64,000 nt of DNA from Amycolatopsis balhimycina FH 1894 (GCF_000384295.1 NZ_KB913037.1:3520649-3584648), one strand, 5' to 3'; positions 24,546 to 33,567 are shown, counted from the stretch's first letter. The notes: generated by a model not told the origin, from the letters alone. Numbers and translations are program-made.

Positions 24546-26556
24546 GGCCGTGGCGCTCCCGGATGAGCGAGACGATGCCGTCCATGATCCCGGTGAGCTC
24601 GTAGTCCTTGGGCGTGAACACGCGGGCGATGCCGCGCTCGGTGAGGAGCGCGGCATCGTCCGGCGGGATGATGCCGCCGACGATCACCGGCACGTCGCCC
24701 GCGCCCGCGGCGCGCAGGCCGTCGACGACGTGCGGGACGACCTCCAGGTGCGAGCCGGAGAGCACGGACAGCCCGACGACGTGCACGCCCTCCTGCACGG
24801 CGGCTGCGACGATCTGCTCGGGCGTGAGCCGGATGCCCTGGTAGACGACCTCGAAGCCGACGTCGCGAGCCCGGACGGCGACCTGCTCGGCGCCGTTGGA
24901 GTGGCCGTCGAGCCCCGGCTTGCCGACGAGGATCCGGAGCCGCTCGCCCAGCTCGGCTCCGGTCTCCCGGACCCGCGCGCGCACCCGCTCCAGCTCCGGG
25001 TCGCCCACGCCGGCGACGGCGGACGCGGAAACGCCGGTGGGCGCCCGGTATTCGCCGAACACCTCGCGCAGCGCGCCGGACCATTCGCCAGTGGTCACGC
25101 CGGCCCGCGCACAGTCCACAGTGGCCTCGAAGAGGTTTTCCGTGGTCTGCGCGCGTTCCTTCAGCGTGGCCAGGGACCGCTCGACGGCGTCGTTGTCACG
25201 CTGGGTGCGCCACTCCTCGATCGCGGTGACGGCGGCCTTCTCGACGGCGGGGTCGATCGTTTCGATCGCCTTCGCGCCCTCGGCCTGCAGCGGCGACGGC
25301 TCGGTCGTCGCGAACTTGTTGACCCCGACCAGCACCCGCTCGCCGTTCTCCATGCCCCGGCGGTACTCGGCCAGGGAGGTGACCAGCTGCGACTTCATGT
25401 AGCCGCTCTCGACCGCGGCGACCGCGCCGCCGAGGCCCTGCACGCGGGCGATCTCCTCGCGCGCGCCGGCCATGATCTCGTCGACCTTGGCCTGGATGAC
25501 GTGCGAGCCGTCGAAGATGTCCTCGTACTCCAGCAGGTCGGTCTCGAACGCGAGGACCTGCTGCATCCGCAGCGCCCACTGCTGGTCCCACGGCCGGGGC
25601 AGGCCGAGGGCCTCATTCCACGCGGGCAGCTGGATCGCGCGGGCGCGGGCGCCGCGCGAGAGCGACACCGCGAGCATCTCCAGCACGATCCGCTGGACGT
25701 TGTTCTCCGGCTGGGCCTCGGTGAGCCCCAGCGAGTTGACCTGGACGCCGTAGCGCAGGCGGCGCGCCTTCGGATCCGTTACGCCGTAACGGTCCCGCGT
25801 GATTTCGTCCCAGAGCGCGGTGAACGCGCGCATCTTGGCCATCTCCTCGACGAACCGGACGCCGGCGTTGACGAAGAAGGAGATCCGCGCGACGACCTTG
25901 GCCATGTCGACCTCGTCGACCTGCCCGGAGTCGCGGACGGCGTCGAGCACGGCGATCGCGGTGCACAGCGCGTACGCGACCTCCTGCGTCGGCGTCGCCC
26001 CGGCTTCCTGCAGGTGGTAGCTGCAGATGTTGATCGGGTTCCACTTCGGCACGTGGTGCACGGTCCACGCGATCATGTCGGTGATCAGCCGCAGGCTCGG
26101 CCCGGGCGGGAAGATGTAGGTCCCGCGGGACAGGTACTCCTTGATGATGTCGTTCTGGGTGGTGCCGGTGAGCTTGGCGAGGACCTCGTCGACGTCCCGG
26201 CCCTCGGCTTCGGCCTGCTCACGCGCCACGGAGACGTACAGCGCGAGCAGCCACATGGCGGGCGCGTTGATCGTCATCGACGTGTTCGCCTCGGCGAGCG
26301 GGATGCCGTCGAAGAGCCGCCGCATGTCGCCGAGGTGCGACACCGGCACGCCGACCTTGCCGACCTCGCCGCGGGAGAGCTGGTGGTCCGGGTCGTAGCC
26401 GGTCTGGGTCGGCAGGTCGAAGGCCACCGAAAGGCCGGTCTGACCCTTGGCGAGGTTGCGCCGGTAGAGCTCGTTCGACGCGGCCGCGGAGGAGTGCCCC
26501 GCATAGGTGCGCATCACCCACGGGCGGTCTCGCTCGCGGTCCGTTGGGTACGGCAC
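24538..26556 (-). CDS. ecm: coenzyme B12-dependent ethylmalonyl-CoA mutase
   Basis: The 672-aa protein matches the MeaA/Ecm group. It interconverts ethylmalonyl-CoA and methylsuccinyl-CoA in the ethylmalonyl-CoA route of acetyl-CoA assimilation. The N-terminal substrate barrel (RTYAGHSSAAASNELYRRNLAKGQTGLSVAFDLPTQ-like start) carries PENNVQRIVLEMLAV. The C-terminal cobalamin domain (about 530-672) has GKPGLDGHSNGAEQ (DxHxxG, His ligand), GLSVLSGSH and VIVGGIIPPDD. It differs from the larger methylmalonyl-CoA mutase in being one subunit. GGAGG lies before the GTG. The adenosyltransferase for its cofactor lies at 33.6 kb. Confidence 0.88.
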   Translation of the reverse strand: MPYPTDRERDRPWVMRTYAGHSSAAASNELYRRNLAKGQTGLSVAFDLPTQTGYDPDHQLSRGEVGKVGVPVSHLGDMRRLFDGIPLAEANTSMTINAPAMWLLALYVSVAREQAEAEGRDVDEVLAKLTGTTQNDIIKEYLSRGTYIFPPGPSLRLITDMIAWTVHHVPKWNPINICSYHLQEAGATPTQEVAYALCTAIAVLDAVRDSGQVDEVDMAKVVARISFFVNAGVRFVEEMAKMRAFTALWDEITRDRYGVTDPKARRLRYGVQVNSLGLTEAQPENNVQRIVLEMLAVSLSRGARARAIQLPAWNEALGLPRPWDQQWALRMQQVLAFETDLLEYEDIFDGSHVIQAKVDEIMAGAREEIARVQGLGGAVAAVESGYMKSQLVTSLAEYRRGMENGERVLVGVNKFATTEPSPLQAEGAKAIETIDPAVEKAAVTAIEEWRTQRDNDAVERSLATLKERAQTTENLFEATVDCARAGVTTGEWSGALREVFGEYRAPTGVSASAVAGVGDPELERVRARVRETGAELGERLRILVGKPGLDGHSNGAEQVAVRARDVGFEVVYQGIRLTPEQIVAAAVQEGVHVVGLSVLSGSHLEVVPHVVDGLRAAGAGDVPVIVGGIIPPDDAALLTERGIARVFTPKDYELTGIMDGIVSLIRERHGLS

Positions 26557-26641
26557 TGGGCACCTCCGGCGGTGGACGTTTCATCGAGTGTACCGGCCGG
26601 TAACTTAGCTGAGCAGTGCAATCGGACACGTCCGGGTGAGG

Positions 26642-27157
26642 TCAGGCCTGCCCGGCCTGTGCCCACGCGATCAGGTCGCGGACCCGCCCGGCCTCCGGCA
26701 CGGCGACCAGGCCCGACACCAGCAGGGGAACCGACGAACGAGCAGGCATCAGACCGAACCGCGAGGAACTGCGGAAGACGATGGTTCCGCTGCCGTCCTG
26801 GCGGATCCGGGCGAACGGCGGCGGCAGCGTGCCGAGATACGCCGACGCGCGAGTCCTTCCCGAGAAGCGATCGGCCAGCACGATCCGCCGGTCGGTCACG
26901 AGGTAGGCGACGCTGCGCCGCGCCCGCACCCTGGCGGCGACCGCCCCCCAGAGGGACGCGAGACCGCCCACCCCGACGACCCAGGCGAGGAACGACAGCG
27001 GGTCGTGCCTGGCCACCGGGATCACGATGGTCGCGATCCCCCAGAGCAGACCGATCGCGAACTGGCCCCAGTCCAGCAGAGTGAGGGTGAGCCGTTGTGG
27101 CCGTCCCCACCACAGCAGCCGTTCACCGGGCAACTGCCCGTCCGCCGACAGGTCCAC
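26642..27157 (-). CDS. membrane protein with bacterial PH-like domain
   Basis: The 171-aa protein has two hydrophobic helices (about 28-47 and 55-74). A compact domain with RSVAYLVTDRRIVLADRF and a C-terminal GRVRDLIAWAQ helix follows. The YxVTDRRI segment is the mark of bacterial PH-like membrane proteins, whose role is unknown. GGGGAGG precedes the GTG. Its neighbour at 27218 is a paralogue with the same layout on the same strand. Confidence 0.65.
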   Translation of the reverse strand: MDLSADGQLPGERLLWWGRPQRLTLTLLDWGQFAIGLLWGIATIVIPVARHDPLSFLAWVVGVGGLASLWGAVAARVRARRSVAYLVTDRRIVLADRFSGRTRASAYLGTLPPPFARIRQDGSGTIVFRSSSRFGLMPARSSVPLLVSGLVAVPEAGRVRDLIAWAQAGQA

Positions 27158-27217
27158 CGTCGCCTCCCCAGTGGTCTTTGCCGGACTTACGCCCGGCGCC
27201 CCCTGGTGGGTTGCCCC

Positions 27218-27739
27218 TCAGGCGGCCGAACTGTCCGGTTCCGGCGGGGCCTGGCGGCCCTTGGCCTCGTCGATGGCCTTGGCCAGCAGGTCGCGGACCC
27301 GCTTGGGCTCGCCGACGCCCATCAGCGTCACCGAACCGGACTCGCCGAACGCGATGGTGCCGGTGCGGGACGTTCCCGGCTTGAGGACCGGCGCCGACAG
27401 GCCGGCCAGCTCGCTGGAGCGTTCCTTCTGCCGGAACAGGCCCGAGCGCGCGATGATCCGGCTGTCGGTCACCGCGTAGGTCGTGCGCCCGAGCGCGAGG
27501 TAGCGGACCATCGACCGGCCGGCCGCGCCGTAGAGGCCGAGCACCAGCGCCACCACGGCCGCGGCCATCGTGAGGCCGCTCGGCTGCTTCGTGAGCAGGA
27601 ACCAGAGCGCGGCGGCGGCGAGGATGAGTCCGGCAGGGGCGATCACCCCGTCCGCGGCGACGTAGAGCGGGCGCTGGACCGGTTCTCCCGCCCAGAGCAC
27701 GCGCTCACCGGGCAAAAGATCGATTTCCCCTGCTGACAT
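27218..27739 (-). CDS. membrane protein with bacterial PH-like domain (paralogue)
   Basis: The 173-aa protein begins IDLLPGERVLWAGEPVQRPLY, has two membrane helices (about 30-70), then TTYAVTDSRIIARSGLF and the C-terminal EPKRVRDLLAKAIDEA. The GERVLW start and the YAVTDSRII motif match the gene just downstream, so the pair arose by duplication. TACTGT (complement of 27746-27751) lies 6 nt before the ATG, consistent with a leaderless message that may extend into the second gene. Confidence 0.7.
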   Translation of the reverse strand: MSAGEIDLLPGERVLWAGEPVQRPLYVAADGVIAPAGLILAAAALWFLLTKQPSGLTMAAAVVALVLGLYGAAGRSMVRYLALGRTTYAVTDSRIIARSGLFRQKERSSELAGLSAPVLKPGTSRTGTIAFGESGSVTLMGVGEPKRVRDLLAKAIDEAKGRQAPPEPDSSAA

Positions 27740-27745
27740 GGCCGA

Positions 27746-27751
27746 ACAGTA
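27746..27751 (-). promoter_or_regulatory. -10 element of the PH-like membrane gene pair
   Basis: TACTGT on the minus strand, 6 nt before the ATG at 27739. Confidence 0.45.
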
Positions 27752-27879
27752 CTCCGCCGGGACGCCCGCCGCCGAGCGCCACGCGCGCCGTACGGGCTCG
27801 CGCACCCTCCGTATCGGGCCGGTCGCTGTGACCGAAATCCGCGAGACCGGGCGGCCGCCGTCGATTAGCGTGGACAGCC

Positions 27880-28503
27880 GTGACGTGGAGTGTGTACGGG
27901 AGCTACCTGGTCATCGTGATCCTGATCGTGCTCGCGCCGGGACCGGACACGATGGTGATGCTGAAGAACGCGCTGTCCGGCGGGTTCCGGGGCGGGCTGC
28001 TCGCGTCGCTCGGCATCTTCACCGCCAACACCGTGCAGGGCAGTGCCGCGGCGCTCGGGCTCGGCGTCCTCATCGCCCGCTCCCAGCCGGTGTTCCTCAC
28101 GCTCAAGTGGGTCGGCGCGGCCTACCTCGTCTTCCTCGGCGTCCAGGCGCTGCGCGGCGCGTTCCGCGGCAACTACGCCCCCGTCGAACCGGGCCTGCGG
28201 AGCCGGGGCGGCGGTTTCCGGCGGTTCCGCGAAGGGTTCCTCTCCAACATCACCAACCCCAAGGTGATCGTGCTGTACCTGTCGGTCCTGCCGCAGTTCC
28301 TGACGGCCGAGTCGGGCTTCGGCGCTTCGCTGCTGCTCGCCTACACCGTCGCCGTGCTCGGCTTGCTGTGGCTGGTGGTACTGCTGTTGTTCGTGCACCG
28401 CGTGCGGACGTGGCTGGAGCGCCGCCGCGTGCGCCGTACCCTGGACGGCGTCACCGGCACCGCGCTGCTCGGGTTCGGCGCCGCCCTCGCCTTGGAGTCC
28501 TGA
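27880..28503 (+). CDS. LysE/RhtB-family amino-acid exporter (copy 1)
   Basis: The 207-aa protein has six hydrophobic segments and the family signature APGPDTMVMLKNALSGGFRGGLLASLGI near residue 20, plus GAAYLVFLGVQALRG. LysE/RhtB proteins export amino acids or related compounds. TAGCGT lies 8 nt before the GTG. It overlaps copy 2 by one base (TGATG), and the two share a nearly identical 83-nt block coding FREGFLSNITNPKVIVLYLS onward. Confidence 0.88.
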   Translation: MTWSVYGSYLVIVILIVLAPGPDTMVMLKNALSGGFRGGLLASLGIFTANTVQGSAAALGLGVLIARSQPVFLTLKWVGAAYLVFLGVQALRGAFRGNYAPVEPGLRSRGGGFRRFREGFLSNITNPKVIVLYLSVLPQFLTAESGFGASLLLAYTVAVLGLLWLVVLLLFVHRVRTWLERRRVRRTLDGVTGTALLGFGAALALES

Positions 28504-29129
28504 TGACGTGGAGCACGTACGCCGCTTTCGCCGGGATGATGGCGTTCCTGGCCATGATGCCGGGCCCGGACACGATGGTCGTGCTCAAGAACGCCCTCAC
28601 CGGCGGCGCCCGCGGCGGCGGCTGGGCGTGTGCCGGCATCTCCGTCGCGAACGTCCTGCAGGGCACGGCGGCGGCGCTCGGGCTGGGCGCGGTGATCACC
28701 CGCTCCCAGCCGGTGTTCGAGACGGTGAAGTGGCTCGGCGCGGCGTACCTGGTCTTCCTGGGTGTCCAGGCCCTGCGCGGCGCCTGGCACGGCGAATACG
28801 AGGTGCTCGACGACGTCCGCAAGGCCCGTGCCACCCCGGGACGGCGGTTCCGCGAAGGGTTCCTCTCCAACATCACCAACCCCAAGGTGATCGTGTTGTA
28901 CCTGTCGGTGCTGCCGCAGTTCCTGACCCCGGGCGTGACGGACCAGGGTGACGCGCTGCTGCTGGCGTACACCGTCGCGGCCTTCGGGCTGGTGTGGCAG
29001 GTGCTGCTGCTGTTCTTCGTGCACCGCGTCCGCGGCTGGCTGCAGCGCCGCCGGGTGCGGCGGACGATGGACGGCGCCACCGGGGTGGCGCTCGTCGGTT
29101 TCGGCGCCGCGCTGGCCCTCGAGGGTTAG
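28503..29129 (+). CDS. LysE/RhtB-family amino-acid exporter (copy 2)
   Basis: The 208-aa exporter is the tandem partner of the preceding gene. It has the same PGPDTMVVLKNALTGGARGG signature and FLSNITNPKVIVLYLSVLPQF block. The copies differ mostly in helix 1 and in the central loop (EYEVLDDVRKARATPG here). Co-translation suggests the exporters may work as a heteromeric pair or on related substrates. Its 3' end overlaps the convergent hydrolase by 4 nt. Confidence 0.88.
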   Translation: MTWSTYAAFAGMMAFLAMMPGPDTMVVLKNALTGGARGGGWACAGISVANVLQGTAAALGLGAVITRSQPVFETVKWLGAAYLVFLGVQALRGAWHGEYEVLDDVRKARATPGRRFREGFLSNITNPKVIVLYLSVLPQFLTPGVTDQGDALLLAYTVAAFGLVWQVLLLFFVHRVRGWLQRRRVRRTMDGATGVALVGFGAALALEG

Positions 29130-30315
29130 AGCGTCCGGTCCAGCCAGTCGTAGATCCGGCCGGCCGCGAGCCGCTGGGCACCGACGTGGCAGTGTGCGTC
29201 CGCGCCTTCCTCCGCCGTGAACGTCATCAGCGTCTTCGGTGCGTTCAGGTGCGCGTACAGCCGCCGCGGCTCGGTTTCGGTCTCGCCGCCGAAGAACAGG
29301 TCGTCCGCCGCTTCGCAGACCAGCGCCGGGCACGTGATCTTCTCCGCCACACCGCCTTCGAGCGTGTACTCCAGGTACTTCGCCACGAACTCGCGGTCGG
29401 TCGCCGCGCCCAGGACGTAACGGCCGTGGTCGCACGCCCAGCGCAGCATCGGGCTGGCCTGCCGTCCCGCGGTGAGCAGCGCGTCGAACTCCTCGTCGTG
29501 CTCCGCCCGGGCGCGCCGGACGATCTCCTCGCGGGACCACGGCAGCATCGACGTCACCGCGGCGCCCGCGTCGTAGACGCCGTCGACCGCGACGACCGCC
29601 GCCAGCCGGGGCTCGAACGCCGCCGCGCGCGGCGCCAGCATGCCGCCGAGACTGACGCCGAGCAGCGCGATCCGCGCCGGGTCGACGTCGTCGAGCCCGA
29701 GCACGAAGTCCACCGCCGGCGTGACGGTGTGCTCCCAGTCCGGGCGGAACACCAGCTTCTCCCGCCGGACCGCGCTCGGCTGGCCCGGCCCGTCGAAGGT
29801 CAGCACGTGATAACCGCGCTCGGCGCCCGCCGCCGCGCCCATGAAGTGGAGTTCCTCGGCGCTGCCGTCGAACCCGTTGTGCATGATCAGCACCGGCTTC
29901 GGTCCCGCACCCGGCGCGCGGTAGAGGTAACCACGCAAACCGTTCCCTCATAAGGGATTTCGACCGGCTCGGCGACCCCCGACCGCCGAAAGCATTCGAC
30001 GCTGCGGTCGTAGGCCGCCGCGATCCGCGGGTCCGCCGGGTCGCCGTGCAGGAAGAACTCGGACGAGAAGTAGTACGTCGACGCGCGCAGCAGCAGGTCC
30101 CGCACGGTCACCGGGCCGGCGTCGGCCGCTTCCGCGTACAGGCGGTCGGCCAGGGCGCGGTAGGCGTCGTGCCAGCTGTCGTAGTCGCCGGGCGTCACCC
30201 CCGACGCCGCGGCGAGCACTTCGCCGAAGTCCGAGCCGCCGTAGGCCGCGTGGCCGAACAGGCGCAGGGTTTCGAACCAGAACTGCGGGTCGTCTTCGAA
30301 CAGGAGCTGCTTCAT
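29126..30315 (-). pseudogene. alpha/beta hydrolase broken by a single-base frameshift
   Basis: Two reading frames make up one protein of about 396 aa. The 5' part starts MKQLLFEDDPQFWFETLRLFG, runs through a helical cap (RASTYYFSSEFFLHGDP) and reaches IPYEGT. The 3' part resumes LRGYLYRAPGAGPKPVLIMHNGFDGS, with HNGFDGSAEE oxyanion strand, GVSLGGMLAP nucleophile elbow and AHCHVGAQ for the His. Adding one base near 29937-29943, beside an AAA run on the plus strand, restores a single frame. The family resembles 2,6-dihydropseudooxynicotine hydrolase-like enzymes. It could be a true pseudogene, a sequencing error, or recoding. It overlaps the upstream gene by 4 nt. Confidence 0.75.
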
Positions 30316-31130
30316 CGGATCTCCTTTTCCACAAAGGCTTCGAAGGTGCGGGCGGGCCGCCCGGTGACCTGTTCGACGGTCGCGGTGACGCGGTCTTCGG
30401 CGCCGCGCCGGATGTCCTCGTCGAGCGCGGCGAGGACGGCGGCGAACTCCGCCGGCAGCCCGTAAGCCGTCAGCCGGGCGGTGTACTCCGCGGCCGGGAC
30501 GGGACGGTGCCGTACCGTCCGGCCGAGGCGGGCGGAAACGACCGCAGCGGCTTCGGCGTAGCTGAGGGCGGCCGGGCCGGTCAGGACGTGTTCGGTGTTG
30601 TGCGGCGCCGCGTCCGTCAGAGCGCGGACGGCGACCGCCGCGATGTCACCGGCGTCGACGAAGGCGACCCGGGCGTCGCCGGTGGCCGTGACGATCTCGC
30701 CGTCTCGCACGCCCTGGGCGACCAGGTGCTCACCGGCAAAGTTCTGCATGAACCAGGACGGCTTCAGCACGGTCCACTCCGGTGCCGCGCGCACCAGCCG
30801 CTGCAGGTCGCCGAGCCCGGGGCTGTCCTCGGTGACGGCCGACGAGCTGAGCAGGACGACCCGCCGGACCCCGGCGCCGAACGCCTCCGCCAGGAACGGC
30901 TCCACCAGCGCCGCCGGTGCGGCCTCGCCGATCGGCGCGACGAGGTAGACGGCGGTGGCGCCGCGCACGGCGTCCGCGTGGGTGGCGCGATCGGTCCAGT
31001 CGAACCGGACCTGGCCTGCCTCGCCCGGCTTGCGCGTGGCGACCCGCGCCGGGATGCCCCGCTCGCGGAGGCCCGCGACGACCCGGCGGCCGGTCGTGCC
31101 GGTGCCGCCGAGGACCAGGACGTCAGCCAC
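30312..31130 (-). CDS. NmrA/SDR-type NAD(P)-binding protein
   Basis: The 272-aa atypical short-chain dehydrogenase starts VLVLGGTGTTGRRVVAGL, an NAD(P) site of the G-x-x-G-x-x-G form. It then has VRRVVLLSSSAV and WTVLKPSWFMQNF, as in NmrA and NAD(P)H:quinone reductase-like sensors. There is no YxxxK catalytic pair, so it may sense rather than turn over the nucleotide. It is the middle gene of a TetR-linked operon, overlapping the NTF2-like gene by 8 nt and the broken hydrolase by 4 nt. Confidence 0.8.
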   Translation of the reverse strand: MADVLVLGGTGTTGRRVVAGLRERGIPARVATRKPGEAGQVRFDWTDRATHADAVRGATAVYLVAPIGEAAPAALVEPFLAEAFGAGVRRVVLLSSSAVTEDSPGLGDLQRLVRAAPEWTVLKPSWFMQNFAGEHLVAQGVRDGEIVTATGDARVAFVDAGDIAAVAVRALTDAAPHNTEHVLTGPAALSYAEAAAVVSARLGRTVRHRPVPAAEYTARLTAYGLPAEFAAVLAALDEDIRRGAEDRVTATVEQVTGRPARTFEAFVEKEIR

Positions 31131-31548
31131 TGAAGGCCGCCGTCAGCTCTTCGACGCCGCCGAGGACCTCGGCCGCGGCCAGCGGGCTCCAGTAGTCGCG
31201 GTAACGCCGGATTTCGCCGCCCTCGACCGTGATCACGGCGATGTACGACAGTTCGTACGGCTTCCGTGACGCCACCACGACTCCCGCGACGGTGAACTCG
31301 ACGACGACCACGGCCGGGTCGGCGGTCTCGTGCACCGTCTTGGCCGTGACCTCGCGGATGTCGAGGAGGTCCGGGTAGTCGCGGAGATACTCGCGAATCG
31401 CGTCGCGGCCGTTCAGCCGGGTGGGGTAGCCCGGACCGGCGAACGGGAACTCGAGGACGCCGTCGGCGGCCCAGAGCCCGGCGAACCCGGCCATGTCGTG
31501 CGCGAGCAACCGGCCGAGTGCGTGCTCGACGAGGTCTCGTGGCTGCAT
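31123..31548 (-). CDS. SnoaL/NTF2-like protein
   Basis: The 141-aa protein is a single NTF2-like cone fold: VEHALGRLLAHDMAGFAGLWAADGVLEFPFA, NGRDAIREYLRDYPDLL, and SYIAVITVEGGEIRRYRDYWSPLAA. Members include SnoaL polyketide cyclases, limonene epoxide hydrolase-like isomerases and binding proteins; no catalytic set is clear. AAGGAG is well placed before the ATG. It is first in an operon that faces the TetR gene across two operator copies. Confidence 0.75.
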   Translation of the reverse strand: MQPRDLVEHALGRLLAHDMAGFAGLWAADGVLEFPFAGPGYPTRLNGRDAIREYLRDYPDLLDIREVTAKTVHETADPAVVVVEFTVAGVVVASRKPYELSYIAVITVEGGEIRRYRDYWSPLAAAEVLGGVEELTAAFSG

Positions 31549-31569
31549 GGGAACTCCTTCGAAACGTTT

Positions 31570-31625
31570 GGACGAGACGGTACCGTCCCAACGTCAAGAA
31601 TAGACGGGACGGTACCGTCTCGTCC
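31570..31625. promoter_or_regulatory. paired TetR operators
   Basis: GGACGAGACGGTACCGTCCC (31570-31589) and its exact reverse complement (31606-31625) each hold the perfect 12-bp palindrome GACGGTACCGTC. Their centres are 32 bp apart, about three helical turns. They lie between the divergent NTF2-like and TetR genes. A TTGACG on the minus strand (complement of 31592-31597) sits between the copies and could be the operon's -35. Two dimers on one face of the DNA is the expected binding mode. Confidence 0.85.
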
Positions 31626-31631
31626 ACCCGC

Positions 31632-31637
31632 TAGACT
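31632..31637 (+). promoter_or_regulatory. -10 element of the tetR gene
   Basis: TAGACT lies 7 nt before the ATG at 31645 and directly after the second operator copy, so a bound repressor would block it. Confidence 0.5.
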
Positions 31638-31644
31638 GCGACCC

Positions 31645-32229
31645 ATGCCACGCACCCCGACCGGCGCCGCGGTCCTCCAGCCCGAGGTCACGCAGGCCAT
31701 CACCGAAGCCGTCATGTGGGAACTCGCCGAACAGGGCTACGGCCGGCTCTCGATGGAAGCGGTGGCTAAACGCGCCGGCGTCGGCAAGAGCGCGCTGTAC
31801 CGGCGGTGGGCGTCGAAGGACCACATGATCGCCTCGGTGGTCACGGAGTTCAGCGTGACCCGCGCGGCGGAGGTTAACACCGGTTCACTGCGTGGCGACC
31901 TGCGCGAAACGATGCAGGCCCTGATCGACTGGCTCACGCACCCGTTGTTCTCGCGGATCCTGCCGGACCTGATCGCGGAGGACGCCCGCAACCCGGACCA
32001 CGGCGACGGCTTGCGCGGGGCCATCGGCGGCCCCCGCCGCGAGGTCGGCGAGGCGATGCTGCGCCGGGCCATCGCGCGCGGCGAACTGCCCGAAGACCTC
32101 GACATGGAGATGGCGCTCGACGTCCTGGCGGCGCCGATCTACTGGCGCCTCGTCGTCCGGCAGGCCGAGGCGGAGCCGGACTACGTGGACCGGCTGGTGG
32201 TGTACGCCCTGCGCGCGCTGGGCGGCTGA
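31645..32229 (+). CDS. TetR-family transcriptional repressor
   Basis: The 194-aa protein has an N-terminal helix-turn-helix (MWELAEQGYGRLSMEAVAKRAGVGKSALYRRWASKDHMI, about 24-62) and a helical ligand domain of the TetR_C_16/AcrR type. It most likely represses the divergent NTF2-like/NmrA/hydrolase operon and itself through the paired operators. The inducer is unknown. The 3' end meets convergent murA with one base between. Confidence 0.88.
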   Translation: MPRTPTGAAVLQPEVTQAITEAVMWELAEQGYGRLSMEAVAKRAGVGKSALYRRWASKDHMIASVVTEFSVTRAAEVNTGSLRGDLRETMQALIDWLTHPLFSRILPDLIAEDARNPDHGDGLRGAIGGPRREVGEAMLRRAIARGELPEDLDMEMALDVLAAPIYWRLVVRQAEAEPDYVDRLVVYALRALGG

Positions 32230-32230
32230 C

Positions 32231-33505
32231 TCACTTCCGCTCGGGCTCACCGGCGACGCGCTTGATGTCGGCACCCAGGCGGTTCAGGTTCTCGACGAAG
32301 TGCGGGTAGCCGCGGTCGATGTGGAAGACGTCCCAGACCTCGGTGACGCCGTCCGCGCACAGGCCCGCCAGCACCAGCCCCGCACCGGCGCGGATGTCCG
32401 ACGCCCAGACCGGCGCGCTCGACAGCTGCTCGACGCCGCGGACCACCGCGTGGTGGCCGTCCGTGCGGGCGTCGCCGGACAGCCGGACCATCTCCTCGAT
32501 GAAGCGGAAGCGCGCCTCGTAGACGTTCTCCGTGATCATCGACGTGCCTTCCGACACCGCCGACAGCGCCACCGCGAACGGCTGCAGGTCGGTCGCGAAG
32601 CCGGGGTACGGCAGCGTCACCCAGTCGACCGCCTTCGGGCGCTCCGGCTGGATCACGCGGAAACCCTTGTCCCCGAACGTCTCGACGTCCGCGCCGGCCT
32701 GGTGCAGCTTGTTCAGCACCAGGTCGAGGTGGTGCGGGTTGACCCCGCGCACGGTGATGTCGCCACGGGTCATCGAGGCGGCGAACGCCCAGGTCGCGCC
32801 TACGATCCGGTCGCCGATCACGCGGTGCTCGGTCGGGTGGAGCTGCTCCACGCCGTGGACGGTCAGCGTCGACGTTCCGGCGCCCTCGATCTTCGCGCCC
32901 ATCTCGGTGAGCATCGTGCAGATGTCGATGATCTCGGGCTCGCGGGCGCAGTTGTCGATGACCGTGGTGCCCTCGGCCAGCACGGCCGCCATCAGGATGT
33001 TCTCGGTCGCGCCGACGCTCGGGAAGTCCAGCCAGATCTGCGCGCCGACCAGCGTCTCGGCCTTCGCGACGACGCAGCCGTGTTCGATGGTGCTCGTCGC
33101 GCCCAGCTTGCGCAGGCCGTTCTGGTGCATGTCCAGCGGGCGCGAGCCGATCGCGTCGCCGCCCGGCAGCGCGACGACGGCCTGCTTCAGCCGGCCGACC
33201 AGCGGCCCCAGCACGCAGACGGACGCGCGCAGCTTGCCCATCGCCGCCGAGTCCGCGCGGTGCGACAGCTCGGCCGGCGTGGTGATGGTGGCGGTGTCGC
33301 CCTCGATGACGACCTCGCAGCCGACGCTCCGCAGCACGTCGCCCATCAGCGGGACGTCGAGGATCTGCGGGCAGTTCGTGATGGTCGTGGTGCCCTCCGC
33401 GAGGAGGGCGGCGGCCATCAGCTTCAGCACGCTGTTCTTCGCACCGACCACGTCGACCTCGCCGACCAGCCGGGCTCCGCCATGCACGTCGAAGTGCTCG
33501 CTCAT
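32231..33505 (-). CDS. murA: UDP-N-acetylglucosamine 1-carboxyvinyltransferase
   Basis: MurA adds enolpyruvate from PEP to UDP-GlcNAc, the first committed step of peptidoglycan synthesis. The 424-aa protein has [19 protein letters not shown] (the Lys-Asn pair), [20 protein letters not shown] and the two-domain inside-out barrel. The active-site Cys that fosfomycin alkylates is Asp here (GGD in place of GGC), as in mycobacterial MurA, so fosfomycin resistance is predicted. The ATG at 33505 is chosen over an upstream TTG. It is divergent from the adenosyltransferase gene. Confidence 0.93.
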   Translation of the reverse strand: MSEHFDVHGGARLVGEVDVVGAKNSVLKLMAAALLAEGTTTITNCPQILDVPLMGDVLRSVGCEVVIEGDTATITTPAELSHRADSAAMGKLRASVCVLGPLVGRLKQAVVALPGGDAIGSRPLDMHQNGLRKLGATSTIEHGCVVAKAETLVGAQIWLDFPSVGATENILMAAVLAEGTTVIDNCAREPEIIDICTMLTEMGAKIEGAGTSTLTVHGVEQLHPTEHRVIGDRIVGATWAFAASMTRGDITVRGVNPHHLDLVLNKLHQAGADVETFGDKGFRVIQPERPKAVDWVTLPYPGFATDLQPFAVALSAVSEGTSMITENVYEARFRFIEEMVRLSGDARTDGHHAVVRGVEQLSSAPVWASDIRAGAGLVLAGLCADGVTEVWDVFHIDRGYPHFVENLNRLGADIKRVAGEPERK

Positions 33506-33554
33506 GGCCGCCAATCATGCCCTCTCGCCGGGATTCGGCCCGGGCGGGGGCCGC

Positions 33555-33560
33555 TATGGT
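33555..33560 (+). promoter_or_regulatory. -10 element of the cobalamin adenosyltransferase gene
   Basis: TATGGT lies 7 nt before the ATG at 33568, consistent with a leaderless message. Confidence 0.4.
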
Positions 33561-33567
33561 GGGGTTC

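Noticed and set aside
24550..27084. 844-codon plus-strand open frame opposite the mutase
   Set aside because: It is rich in Arg/Gly/Asp/His with no domain and is antisense to the well-conserved mutase.
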